Below, in pieces: positions 1-12,352 of a DNA stretch of 64,000 bases. The position numbers were made by a program, and so were the translations under genes. The notes beneath the pieces were generated by a model. The model was given only the letters and a program-made list of their open reading frames with translations. It was not told where the DNA came from and searched no databases. The stretch's first letter is position 1, and the number at the start of each line of letters is the position of its first letter. Source of the stretch: Hygrophila difformis (Eukaryota > Streptophyta > Magnoliopsida > Lamiales > Acanthaceae); NCBI GenBank assembly GCA_030278955.1, contig JAOANR010000001.1, positions 19,075,468-19,139,467 of the forward strand, in the 5' to 3' direction.

Positions 1-328
1 CCACATCTTCACGATGGTGGTCTCCGAGCTCACACCTTTTGTAGACGATAGGAGGTCTGCCGCATCACAGAGTTTCTTGCATGCCTCCCGAACAACGAAC
101 ACCTTTTTAATGTCATCCTCTTCCGAGTGCGAGAGAGGATCTCCCCCAAGAGTTCAACTGGAAGGTCCAGCAGCTCAGTCCCTTCCTTCTTGCTCCTGAT
201 TTGGGTCTGCAGGAATGATGCCTCTGAAAGACATGGAGTTTGTAAACAAGTCTGAAACCAGTAGTCTCACTCCTTCAGCTAGTTCTAAGCATAGATCGCT
301 GAATGAGAGAGTTGGAACTATATTTTAG
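1..328 (-). pseudogene. Decayed ORF downstream of Athila pol, product not recognised
   Basis: One minus-strand frame stays open from about 328 to the window edge except for two TGA codons (177-175 and 156-154), both of which could be former CGA arginine codons. The decoded stretch has a leucine-rich start, then a Ser/Gly/Asp-rich segment, then a Lys/Ala/Cys-rich helix-like part around 60-120. I do not recognise a family. Its position about 2.8 kb after pol and on the same strand fits the extra (env-position) ORF that many Athila elements carry, but this is inference. It could also be a host gene remnant. The protein continues past position 1. Confidence 0.35.
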
Positions 329-370
329 CAAGTTTTTGATAAACATTTTCAAGTTGGAAAAATCAACATC

Positions 371-649
371 CTCACATTTTGAGCTAAGCTCTAAATGTGA
401 GTTAGTTGGTTTTCTTACTTGAATTTATTAGAAAACAGAAGACATAGAGCTGAATTTTTAAATTCAACCCTTAATATAACAAAAATAGAGAGAGAAGATA
501 AAGTAAGGATTTGAGGTCCCTACAACAATTTTTCTTAGACTATAAATAGTCTAAATTAGTTTTTGGAGTGTCAAAAGACAAAAAGTAAAATTTTCGTAGG
601 CTATTAAGGCTACGAAAGAGATTTGGATTTTTATCACTTAAAAAGTGAT
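371..649. repeat. Cluster of four short perfect hairpins
   Basis: Stem arms are 371-379/393-401 (with inner 381-385/387-391), 535-543/546-554, 592-599/610-617 and 633-639/643-649. Stem lengths are 7 to 9 bp with small loops, and the stems differ in sequence. They lie in AT-rich DNA of the Athila spacer. No function is shown. Confidence 0.55.
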
Positions 650-1003
650 TTAAATCATGTGAAAAAGATGGTAAGATGAAGAATGATGAGGAGCAAAATG
701 CTCATGACAGATTATGCAATCACTAGAATGTAATAATGGATATGGAGAATAAAAATAAACAAACATGCACAAACACAAAAAGAGCATTTTGGATTTTTAT
801 GAGAAGTGTTGACTTATTTATTTAATGAAATTGGGGGTGTGAGAGGTCCCCCATTTGGTTTTGTTTTGGGAAATGGGTGTTCAAGAATGAAACAAGGTGT
901 TCCAATTGAATATACCCCCACTTGTCCCAAAAGTGAGTATAAGTCAAACATTTAAAAGAAAGAGCATATTATAACACCACTTTTCGTCTTTTTAGACATA
1001 AAT

Positions 1004-1039
1004 ACCATGCCAAAAGTGTTGGAAAAATTTTGGCATGGT
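1004..1039. repeat. Foldback with a 12-bp perfect stem
   Basis: ACCATGCCAAAA (1004-1015) is followed after 12 bases by its reverse complement (1028-1039). The pairing extends imperfectly outward through TAGAC on the left and GTCTA on the right, giving an imperfect stem of roughly 20 bp. This could be a miniature foldback remnant or a hairpin RNA source. Confidence 0.5.
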
Positions 1040-1977
1040 TTCGTCTATAATACCATGTTCCCAGTATGTGCAAACATCAACTTTCGAATTGAGATATCAT
1101 CTTTCGAGTATCATCTTTCGAGTTGAGTTTGCACTTGGTGGTTAACAAGTATTCGACAGAAAGCATTTATTGCCAAAATGCACAGTGCACAACACATGCA
1201 TAAATGAAAATAAGACACAAATAATCCATTCACACCATGATCATGCAGAAATTTGGCCACAACTTATGCTTAAAAAACATAGCCATGGTAATACCATCAA
1301 CATGCATATCCCATCAACATTTTCACACAACCAGTAAAATAACACAGTGATTGCAAGGGAAAGTGAACCACTGTGTTCTCCATCTTCACAGATTTTAAAC
1401 AACACACACAGTTAACAAAAAATGGAAATACTAACAACAAAAACAGAACACACAAACACAAAATGAAAGAAAACATGATTTTTGAGGGTTTTGCAACTCT
1501 CATTTTCAAAATAAGACATCCCCAACACCACAGAAACTCAAGAAACACAACAATGGCAGTTACGATCGAAAAGCCCTAAAACCCTAAGTTCTGCCTATTG
1601 TGTTCTACCCTTTTCCCGATCACACCCAAATCATTCCGGCTGCATTCCGACCATGTCCCACTCGAAAACATGCTTCATTTCCTTCCCCATTACCGATTTC
1701 GCAAAAACATGGAAGAGACAACATTTTGAATCGCGAAACAGGGTGCGAAATCGAAAATAAGAAACTTATCCGACACTCCCAGTAGGATTAGATGACGAAG
1801 AGGCCATTTTTAAACACCTTGCACGGAGTTGATCAAGGAAAAGCCTCGACTCGAGTTCTGGTTTCGCGAGGGAGACGAAGTTCGCGAGAGGGAACACGGG
1901 GGAAAAATATCGAAGTGTGAAAAGTGAAAGTGAGGGAAAAAAGGGGGAATGAGGAATATAAAGGGGTAGGGGATGTG

Positions 1978-2560
1978 GTGATTCGGTCTGTTAGAGACCG
2001 AATCATCAATTCGGTCTAGACCGAATTGATGTGGCCTTAGGTTTTTGCGAGAGATTCGGTCTCTTAGGCCAATTCGGTCTAGACCGAATTGGCATAGAGA
2101 CTGAATTGGAATGGGGAGCAAACACACTCTTTCTGCAATGAAGTCTTTTGAAGTCAATTCGGTCTTAGACCGAATTACAACCAGATGACCGAACCTGATT
2201 ACTTAGAAAAATTTTGGGGGATGCTTTTGTGAGGTAATTCGGTCTGTATGGGCAATTCGGTCTAGACCGAATTGCCTTATAGATCGAATTGCTCACTTGC
2301 ATAAATAAAACTTAAGGGATCACAAATGCCTTTTGTTTATCAATTCGATCTATTCAAAATCAATTCGGTCTAGACCGAATTGCCATAGATCGAATTGCTA
2401 CTTGGCCAAATTTACACAAGGATGGAGGATGTGTCTTGGGGAAGCCAATTCGGTCTCTAGGGCCAATTCGGTGTAGACCGAATTGACTTGGAGATCGAAT
2501 TGGTTAAAATTTCCAAGGCGCACTTCCAATGCGATCTGTTTCAAACAATTCGATTAAACC
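1978..2560. repeat. Array of AATTCGGTCTAGACCGAATT palindromes (spacer)
   Basis: The 20-bp sequence AATTCGGTCTAGACCGAATT equals its own reverse complement. Exact copies start at 2009, 2071, 2254 and 2362, and many near copies fill the rest (for example with GTGTAGACC near 2466 or GATC in place of GGTC). Spacing is irregular. Related arrays occur twice inside each Athila LTR. Confidence 0.85.
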
Positions 2561-3113
2561 GAATTGATTTGAGATACAAAAATAGATCGCATTCAATACT
2601 TAGAAAAATTTTGAAAATTTTTTCAATTTTCAAATTTTCTGAAATAATTTTTCAAAAATTAACACACTGAAAGCACATATTAAACAGAATTAAACATTCC
2701 TCTAAGGTAAATTGCTTGCATAAATTAGATTGGATTAACACCCTTATTTTATGGAGTTATTCCGGATTTTTTCCGAAATTACTTTTCATTAAATTTGGGG
2801 TTAATCCAACCGGGAACCTGGTTTTCGTAGCTTTATCCTTCTTTTTGTTGGTTCCATGAATTCCTGCAAAGCAAACATAGGAGAAATTATTAGATTTTCT
2901 CCAAATATCAACATCCTCACATTTAGAGTCTTAGTACTCTAAATGTTTAGTTGATCTTTGGGTACTTATCGTTCGAGACAAATAAATACATAATAGATAA
3001 TTATATAGAAATATAAATATAAATATTTATTGAGCATAGGCCGGCTCTGATGTCATTTGAACTTCCTTTCCGGGGTCGAACTGCCCTAGATACTCCTTCA
3101 ACCTGTGTCCCAT

Positions 3114-6100
3114 TCACCACAGCTCTCCTTTGTCAGTTCGAATCCTGACAGCTCCACTTCCAAACACGTGCACCACTTCGTATGGCCCTTCCCATCTCGA
3201 TTTAAGCTTTCCGGGGAATAGCTTCAACCTAGAATTAAACAACAAGACATTTTGACCAATATAGAAGTGTTTAGACTTTATGCGACGATTGTGTAACTTC
3301 TGGGTTCGCTCTTTGTAAATCCTCGAGCTTTCATAAGCTTGCGCACGTATTTCCTCAATTTCATTGAGGTCCAACTTGCGTTTACTTTGAGCCACTCGTG
3401 GGTCAAAATTAAGCGTTTTTACGGCCCAGTAAGCCTTATGCTCTAGTTCTACGGGCAAATGACAGGCTTTTCCAAAGATAAGCTTGTATGGGGACATCCC
3501 GATGGGAGTCTTGAATGCAGTGCGGTATGCCCATAGAGCATCATTGAGTCTACGTGACCAGTCTTTGCGGGTTATCCCCACAGTGGCTTCGAGTATATGT
3601 TTGATTTCGCGGTTAGATACCTCGACTTGGCCACTGGTTTGGGGATGATAAGGCGTGCCGATCTTGTGGAGAATCCCACTTTTGCTCATGAGATTTGCAA
3701 AAGCTTTGTTGACAAAGTGGGTTCCTCCATCAGATATGATTACCCTAGGTACACCAAATCTGTTGAAAATGTTGTTTTTCAAAAATTTGATGACCTGGTG
3801 ACCATCGTTGGTTGGCAACGCAACTGCCTCGACCCACTTGGACACGTAATCGACAGCTACCAAGATGTAGTGATTCCCATCAGACGTCGGGAATGGTCCC
3901 ATGAAGTCAACACCCCATACATCGAAAATCTCAAGGATAAGAATTCCTTTTTGAGACATTTCATCCCTCTTGGAGATATTCCCTAATCTTTGGCATTTGT
4001 CGCAAGCCTTAACAAACGCCTTACAATCCTCGTAAATGGTAGGCCAATAGAAACCACATTCGAGCACCTTGTGAGCTGTTCGAGTGGGGCCATGGTGACC
4101 TCCATATTCCGATTCATGACATTTTTTAGCGATTTGATAAGCCTCGTGCTCAGTTACACAACATCTAATAATCGAATCTGCACAGTGCTTAAAGAGATAA
4201 GGATCTTCCCAGAAGTAGTTGACTACATCTTGGTTGAACCTTGCTTTCTGCCTCGTGCTCTGGAATTGCGGAGTTATTCCACATGCTAAAAAGTTAGCAA
4301 TGTCGGAAAACCATGGACAAGCTTGATCATGAAGATGCAAGGCAAACAGTTGTTCATCCGGAAAATTTTCATTAACGGCTATCTCATGTTTATCATTATC
4401 TATCCGAGACAAATGGTCAGCAGCACCATTGTCTTTGCCTTTTCTATCTTTTATTATGATATCGAATTCTTGCAACAAAAGTACCCACCTGATTAATCGA
4501 GGTTTGGCGTCTTGTTTGCTAAACAAGTATCTCAGTGCAGAGTGATCGGTGTATACTATGGTTTTCGTACCAATGAGGTATTGCCTGAATTTATCAAACG
4601 CGAAAACCACAGCATACATTTCTTTCTCCGTGGTGGTGTAATTGACTTGGGCTTCAGTCAGGGCATGGCTGGCGTAATGAATTACGCAATGCCTTCCTTC
4701 CTTATGTTGCCCAAGAACTGCACCCACAGCGAGATCACTTGCATCGCACATGACCTCGAAAGGCATTGACCAATCGGGTGGTTGCACTATTGGAGCAGAA
4801 ATCAACATCTTTTTGAGCGTGTCAAAAGCTTGAACACACGCTTCACTTATTACAAAAGCATTTTCTTTGCAAAGCAAATTAGTGAGCAGCTTGGCAATTT
4901 TAGAAAAATCTTTAATGAATCTCCGGTAAAAAACGGCATGCCCTAAGAAACTCCTAACTGCTTTTATTGAGTTGGGTAATGGAAGGTTGGATATGACTGA
5001 GACCTTGGCCCTATCGACTTCGATGCCTGCGCGCGAGATGCGGTGACCCAACACTATTCCTTCGGTGACCGTAAAATGGCACTTTTCCCAGTTTAAAACT
5101 AGGTTAGTGTCCTCGCAGCTTTTCAAAATTTTTGCAAGATTTGTCAAACATTCATCAAAAGTATCTCCATACACAGAGAAGTCGTCCATGAAAACTTCAA
5201 TGCATTTTTTGATAAATTCTGAGAAAATAGACATCATGCATCGTTGAAAAGTGGCAGGCGCATTGCAAAGTCCAAAAGGCATGCGCCTGTACGCAAAAGT
5301 TCCATATGGGCACGTGAAAGTGGCCTTATCATGATCTTCACTAGCTATTACAATCTGATTGTAACCAGAGTACCCATCCAAAAAGCAATAGTACTCCCTT
5401 CCGGCCAACCTCTCCAGCATCTGATCAATGAATGGCAAGGGAAAGTGATCCTTCCGCGTAGCGGTGTTAAGCTTCCGGTAGTCGATGCAAACTCTCCAAC
5501 CGGTCACTGGACGTGTCGCCACTTCTTCTCCTTGCTCATTAGTCGTTATGCACATTCCTCCACGCTTAGGTACTACCTGCACTGGGCTAACCCATTTGCT
5601 GTCAGATATAGGATAGATGATACCAGCATCTAAGAGCTTGATAACTTCTTTCCTTACCACTTCTTGCATATGAGGGTTCAGACGCCTTTGTGGTTGCCTT
5701 GAGGGCTTGTACTCCTCTTCCATTAAAATTCTGTGCATGCAAACAGAGGGGCTTATTCCTTTTATATCAGAAATGGTCCATCCAATTGCATGTACATATT
5801 TCTTTAGAATGTCTACCAGAGCCTTTTCTTGTTCTTGTGTCAGCTTAGCTGACACAATTACCGGTAATCTTTTATGTTCAGCGAGAAAGACGTACTTAAG
5901 ATGATCCGGAAGTATTTTAAGTTCGAGCTCTGGCGGACATTCAACGGAAGGTAGTAGTTTGCGAGAATTGGTTGGGGGTGAGAGATCAGATTTACCTTCA
6001 GGACCCTGTGTCAGTACAGGGTCCACTTCCTCTTCCGTGGTGCTCTCTTCCTCATCCTGAGTGAATTCAACACCGTCAAATTCTTCAAGATCCCCAGTGG

Positions 6101-7388
6101 TAGGGTCTTCGAAGTGGACAGCGTTGCAGCTTCTTTCTTGATCAGCACCTCCAGGCGTCAGTACCTGTTTTGAAATTTTGTCTGTCACATCAGTCATAGA
6201 GTCCATGCTCTCATCCTCACACCTACCATCTATTACATCAAATTTGGAACAAGTTTCCTCAGACGGAAACTTCTGCAGCTTTCCCATGTTGAAATTCAAT
6301 TCTTCTTCTCTGACTCGGAGCTTGATTTGATTTGATCGCGCGTCTATAAGTGCACCACCGGTTGAGAGAAAGGGGCGGCCTAAGATCAGTGGCATCTCGT
6401 AGTCCTCCTCTATATCCAGAATAATGAAGTCGACGGGAAAGAGGGTCCCTCCCGTTTTGACAATTACATCCTTCAGGATTCCGACTGGATGGTCAATCGA
6501 CCGGTCTGCCAGCTGTAGTTTCATTGTAACCGGCTCAATTACACCCAAGTGAAGAAGTTTTGCCATGGCGAGTGGCATAACATTGATGCTTGAGCCCAAG
6601 TCGCACAACCCTTTTCCAACATTGGTTTTCCCGATGTGGACTGGCAGTGTAATACAGCCTGGATCCTCTCTCTTCTCCAGTAGCACTCTCTGGATGATGG
6701 CGCTGCAGCTGCTGTTCAAAATCACCACTCCATCCTGCTCAACTTTTCTCCTCCCTGAAATCATTTCTTTAAGAAATTTAGCATAGACGGGCATTTCTGA
6801 AATCATTTCGACCAATGGAATAGTGATCTCGACAGCTTGCAGTCTTTCTAGAAACTTTTTAAATTTTTCATCTTGTTCCTTATTTTTAAGACGTGCAGGG
6901 TACGGCACCCTTGGCATGTACTTATTATTATCTATTTTTGGTGGTAAAGAGAAGGAAGTTGTACCTTCACCCATACCCTCTTCAACTTCAATTGCAGCTT
7001 CAGCCTGCGAGTTAGCTGTATCTGATTTATCCTGTACCAGCTCAATACTTTCATCTCCTTCAATCTTTTCCTTTTCCTTTTCCACCTCCAGTGAAACCTT
7101 TACTTTCATGGCTTTCTTCTTTGCAGATCCAACATTTCCCTTCAGAGTCTTGCCTCCCCGCAATGTGATTGCCTTGCATTGCGGGTTGGCTTCAGTGCTG
7201 CTTGGCAGTGTTCCTTTCCCCCTGTTTTGCAATTCCTTAGCCAATTGGGTGACCTGCGTCTCCACATTCTTGAATGATGACTGCAGCTGCTGGTTTATCT
7301 CCCTTTGATTGGAAATAAACTCAGTCATCAAATTCTCCAAGCAAGATGGTGGCTTTTGGTTGTATTGCTGATTCTGATCAGGTTGGGA
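3114..7388 (-). pseudogene. pol: Athila-type pol polyprotein (protease, RT, RNase H, integrase)
   Basis: A 1408-codon open frame is read from 7340, and the same frame continues upstream into gag through a TAA at 7391-7389. In order it holds the gag/protease linker, an aspartic protease region (an LCDLGSS motif near residue 247, the usual D-S/T-G place read as DLG), RT with Asp-Asp in the FMDDFSVYG motif, RNase H, the integrase zinc finger (His/Cys) and the integrase core with the [10 protein letters not shown] motif. This order is that of Ty3/gypsy and the wording is Athila-like. A TGA at 3116-3114 stops the frame, yet about 30 further conserved codons follow in the same frame to a TAA near 3021, so it is probably a nonsense mutation close to the natural end. 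Pol is otherwise open and could in principle encode enzymes, but gag is broken. Confidence 0.9.
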
Positions 7389-9038
7389 TTAGAAGTTCTG
7401 GAAATTTTGGCCTTGGTTTTGGTTGGGCCTCTGTTGGATATGGGGTTGGAAGTTCTGGTTTTGGTTTTGGAAGTTCTGGACTCTCTGCTGGACGAATCCT
7501 TGATTCTGAGGTCTGAAGTTCTGCTGAAGGTTTTGGTTTGCAAACTGGTTTGGCTGGTTTGGCTGTGTCAACAAATGCGCATTGAGTGCATTGTTGTTGG
7601 AATAGGATAGGTTGGGGTGGCGATTCTGGTAGTTCCCTGCATAATTTTAGCTTTCGGTTGCTAGTTGTTGGCATGTGTCAGTTGGATGTGGTCCCTGACA
7701 TAGCCCACAAATTGCTTCCGATCGCTGTGTTTGTGCTTGACCAGATGAGGCTCCTGCCTGAGAAGTACCCGCTCCCTTTCCTTTCTCTTGTCCCAGCTGT
7801 ATCGCAGCTACCTGTTCCTGCAGTTTTTCAAAATCTGTTTTCCTTCACTTACAGCAAAAACTTTTCTAGGAGGATCTGCCTTCTTGTCATTGCTGTTCAA
7901 CACAGATCTGTTGACAGACATTGTCTCAATCTTTTCTCAGGCTTGATCCATGGGCAAATGGAGTAAATGTCTTCCGCCTGCGGCGTCCAACATTATTCTC
8001 CATGGATGGGTAAGTCCTCCATAGAATTTCCTCAGTTGCTCCCACGGTTGGTATCCGTGTTGGGGGCATCACCTCAAAAGGCTGGCGAATCTTTCCTTTG
8101 CGTCATACAATGACTCGTCCGGCTTCATCTTGAACTCTCCAATTTTCTCCCGTCCTTCACCTATCTTAGATTCAGGGAAATATTTTAACAGAAAGCTCCT
8201 CACTAAATCTGCCCAGGTACTCCTCTGATTTATGGGCAATGATTTATACCAATCCCTGGCACCACTAAATAAAGAGAAAGGAAACAACATTAGTCTTATA
8301 GCATCAGGTGATACTCCCTGATTTTTGATGGTGTCACAGAGCTCCAGGAAGGTTTGGAGATGATCATGGGGATCCTCATGATTTGCACCGCAAAATTGAT
8401 TGTTCTGCACCAAATTGATGAGTGCCGGTTTGAGCTCAAAATTGCGTGCAGGAAATTGCGCTCTCCCAGGCCTATCCAAATAGGGTTCCACGATGGGCTG
8501 CATAAAATCAGCTGCTGCTTGCTGCTGTTGATTTCCTTGGTCTGGTTGATTTTGGTATTGCGGGTGATAGTTGGGATTCTGCTGAAAAATATTTTCGGGA
8601 TCATGGGGGGGGGGGGGGGGGGGGGGTTGTTTTGGAATTGATCCTGATTGAAGGCTTGATTCTGGTATTGTTGGTTTGGCATATTTTGGTTTTGTCGGTT
8701 ATATTGGTTAGGGGGTGGTGGTTGTTGGTGGAACTGCTGATACTGTTGCTGATTTGGATAAGGTAGATCTTCCTCCTCGTTTGCACGATTCGGGTGTTCT
8801 ACCATACCCCATCAGCTCCATTACCAGGATTATTGGGTGGTTGGTCTAATGGCAAGATCGGGGGGATGTCCTTGTTCTCTGCCATATCGGATATGTCACT
8901 GCTTGTGGTTTCGGGTGAAGTACGAGTCCGGGCTTCCTGCTCTTTCCTTCGTCTGGCTTGCGCCCTCAGTTGGCGAGCGGTCCTTTCTATTTCTAGATCG
9001 AACGGTAGCTCAGGCAATGTGGCCTTTCTCCTTTGCAT
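7389..9038 (-). pseudogene. gag: Athila-type gag, broken by frameshifts
   Basis: Minus-strand fragments in changing frames match one gag protein. An N-terminal piece starts with Met at 9038 and is rich in Glu/Arg. A Gln/Asn/Pro-rich piece follows (8805 downward). The gag capsid-like core lies at 8503-8069. A Cys-x2-Cys-x3-His-x4-Cys knuckle sits near 7665-7710, and a Gln-Asn-Phe repeat region at 7574-7389 ends in an in-frame TAA before pol. A run of 22 G on the plus strand (8605-8626, proline codons on the coding strand) is an obvious slippage site. At least three frame changes are needed to join the pieces, so no functional capsid protein is expected. Confidence 0.8.
8605..8626. repeat. Homopolymer of 22 G
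   Basis: Twenty-two consecutive G on the plus strand encode polyproline on the gag strand. The length does not fit the surrounding frame. It may be a true mutation hot spot or a sequencing length error. Confidence 0.9.
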
Positions 9039-9167
9039 AAGCAGCTTGTATCAAGATTTGGTAGCACCTGCACAACCCCCAGGTTAGTAATGATTCAAAA
9101 ATATATACAAAAACTATCTATGAGTAAATCAGGAATGTAGTTCTCTTAATAAACGGCGCTGCATCCT

Positions 9168-9184
9168 CCCCGGCAACGGCGCCC
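9168..9184 (-). other. Primer-binding site of Athila A (tRNA-Asp type)
   Basis: Directly inside the 5' LTR the minus strand reads GGGCGCCGTTGCCGGGG. It matches the TGGCGCCGTTGCCGGGG seen in element B except for the first base, and is the type of PBS common in Athila elements. Confidence 0.85.
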
Positions 9185-11861
9185 TGAAACTTTAGAACTC
9201 TTAGTTCTTTAACACGAGCTTTTTGTAAAATATATCAAGTTGAATTTATTGAATGAAAAGAGTTATGATTCGTGGGGAAAGGGTTTAAGGATATATTTCA
9301 CTTTTTATTACTCATGTGGGGTATTCTGATTTCAAACGGCGCTGCGGTTCTTTCTGGCATGAAACTTTTGACAACTTTCACGGTGCAGCCGGGATAGATA
9401 ATTCAATCTTGACCTCCAGTCTGTCACACTGAAGGTTCCCAGCTTTTGGCATCACGAAACTTTTCGTAATTTCATGTCATAAAGAACCTTGCCATGAAAC
9501 ACACTCCCACTGTATGAGTATTTTCTGAAAAATCAAAATCCTGGTTTTCAATTTTATTCAGTGAAACCAATTTATGAAGATGGAGTTGCGATTAAGGATA
9601 TATTATAGGTTATCACGTTTTTATTGCTCATGTTACGAACTGTGCTCCCGAAAGCGCACGGTGTCTAAAGTTGCAGTAATTTATAGTAAGACCGGATCGT
9701 TCACTGGAGGATGTGCGATAGAAGCAGGGCCCACGTCGTTTACTAAGATTTTCCACTCGGTTACTCGATTCAAGTTTTGCAATGGTTTCTAACATCTACT
9801 TGCCAATGATTTAAAACAGATTATGAAAGCAATAAAATTATTCTACAAAGCATGATAAATTAGATCTAGAAAGCGATTAAATCTATTCTAAGAAAGTGAT
9901 AAAATTTATGCTAGGAAAGCGAATACAATTATTCTATGAAAGCGAATTAAAATGTGACAGAAGGGACAGGGAGAAAATAATAAAGATTGGACAAGATTCA
10001 GATGAAACACAATTAAACTTCCATTTTAATACACAGATCTTTGTTTGGGATAATCCATCAGTTAGCTAACTCTCATGCTCTCTATACCATGTTCCCTTTA
10101 GCAGACAGGTACTTATGGTAAGAGTTTACATGCTCTTAAGACCTCAACTTCTAAGATACCACAGATTAATAACCCCCCTTGCAATGCCTTGCAAGAGAAT
10201 GTTAGTCATATGTGGTGGACAAGCAACACCTAACATATCATTAGTTGATATGCCAAGTACTCCTATCGTCCCCCTTGTCACACCCAAAGTCCAAATCTAA
10301 CCCCGAACTAATCCATAACTCTTAAACCTTACAACCGGCAGATGCATCTCTGCTTCCGAGTGACCTCTATGAAAGCGGTAAAGAAAGCAGTAAAGAAGGC
10401 ATTTAAAAATCTATCGCTCGGAAGTCTTAAAAGATCGTCACAATCCGTTAGTATAAAAGAGCCCCTGGTCTTGGTGACCAGATGCAGATTTAGAACTTCC
10501 CAAATATTAGTAAGCCACAGGGCTTATAACATTCGGTTAGTTATGAGATACAAACATGAGTGGGACAGACCTATGAAGGTTTGTTCCGAATGTACTCATT
10601 CAAGACTCAATTTTAGGCTTTGGTGGGAGAAGATAGTAGTTGAAAGAATACTCAACCCTACCATAGAAATTAACCAAGGCCTATATGTTGTTCTTCTAGT
10701 ATTACTTATCACATTTTATCCGAATCCAAGTGGAAACGGATTCGATGCAACACTTAATACAAGATTTCCAACACACAGTAATTTTGAGAAACAAATAGAT
10801 GTTTGAAAATCATTCCCTAAACAGGTACTAAACTCTCAATTAAAACACAGATCCTTTCAGTCTAGTTGAGACCTAATCGCTGACTCTGCTTCTAAGTTCT
10901 CAAAATCAACCCCTAGTAGAATATGAGTTAGTCATAACTGTCGAATTTATCCCTTACTCAGATCCGGATTTTATAAAGTGATTTTTGTGGAAATTTATTG
11001 TGCAGCATCTGATTTAAATCAAGACTTCTATGTCCAAGGGGAAGGATCCCCAAAATAGTCATGACCACAATATCTACATAATAATATCATGCATACATGT
11101 ATATGAGAAGTAAAATAAATACCCCAAAATATATGGTGGGGTTAGACAGAGTTCGATACACAAAGATGATTTAGCCTGAGATAAGAAGAATTGGGCTAAA
11201 AAGAGTGCCAGAAATAGTTGGGGTTATCCGGACTGCAAACATCTGATGTCCGGGTCCTAAGTATTTCAGATGGAATGATATGTAGAAAAGTGAATGCCTT
11301 AAGTGACAGTTGCCGCTGTCACCTTCGACTTCACTATCTGTGAATTTGGATGAAAACCCACATGTTCTATTACCGTAATAATTATTAGATGACATTGGCA
11401 TATATATCATCTACTATTACTACGGTTCTAGATTTGGGTTTGAAATTAAGATAAAGAGAAGAAAACTGTATCCGGATAGGAGTCAGCTGAGCAGCTATTA
11501 TGATCCCGGATGGACGAACCGCCAAGGCTTCCACCGGCCACTACCCGAACCATGCAAAATAACAACTAGTAATTAATACTCAAAATACGAGCTAATTATC
11601 CGTGTGGGAATATCCGCCAACATTAGTCTGATGTATTTCTTACTAGTTGTTCATACACACAATGAAAGGGAAAATAAACAAAATTAAGAAAATGTTTTTG
11701 GCATTGTGTGAGTGTTAGTCACACAATAAATAGACACTAATGGGTTGAGATGTGTAATAGATAAAATTAGATGTAGTGGGCCTAGGCCCAATACTTCCAT
11801 GCAACTTACACAACTCTTGAACTAAAACATTTTTGGGAGTTTCAAAATAGGAGGAAGAAAG

Positions 11862-12352
11862 CAATTCGGTCTATTGGGCAAAATGCAAAAGGGACCGAAT
11901 TGAGGATGCATGAGATATGAAGTAACACCATACCCAATTAATCCTTGTAAAGTCATGAAGCATCCTCTAATTCGAATTGTCAAGCAATTCGGTCTAAACC
12001 GAATTGGACAATTCGAATTGATGAGGTCATTCCTTCACTCAAATTTGGCTAAGGCATGTACCCCAAAAATGAGGGTAATTCGACTTGCCAATTGGATTCG
12101 GTGTAGACCGAACTTGAACAATTCGAATTGGGAAAACAGAGAAAATAAACTAAGGAATGAGGGGATGGCATGGATACAATGTGGTCTCCTAAGCCAATTC
12201 GGTCTATATGGGCAATTCGGTCTATAGACCGAATTGCATAGGCCGAATTGCATGGAGATCACATGAAAACAACTCTTTTTGCTATGCAATTCGATCTCAT
12301 GGGCAATTCGGTATAGACCGAATTGACCGAATTGCCTAGATCGAATTGCATA
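11862..12352. repeat. Palindrome array 2 in Athila A LTR
   Basis: Many copies of the half-site AATTCGGTCTA and its reverse complement occur in both orientations, mostly as diverged forms of the 20-bp palindrome. The aligned array in element B is at about 52955-53560. Confidence 0.8.

Larger units (their letters stand above)
329..3020. other. Non-coding spacer after Athila A pol
   Basis: No convincing coding frame is present on either strand. The stretch holds several short perfect hairpins (371-401, 535-554, 592-617, 633-649, 2919-2946), a longer foldback near 1004-1039, and the palindrome array at 1978-2560. The motif ATCAACATCCTCACATTT occurs twice, near 363 and near 2908, each time leading into a hairpin. 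A short ATG frame on the minus strand near 1808 ends after 13 codons. Confidence 0.6.

Noticed and set aside
60..215. F-box-like reading (DLPVELLGEIL) on the minus strand
   Set aside because: It is in a different frame from the longer open stretch that runs to the window edge and covers only about 15 residues; the other frame explains more sequence.
1957..1962. TATAAA on the plus strand in the Athila spacer
   Set aside because: No coding frame or transcript evidence follows it, and AT-rich DNA gives this word often.
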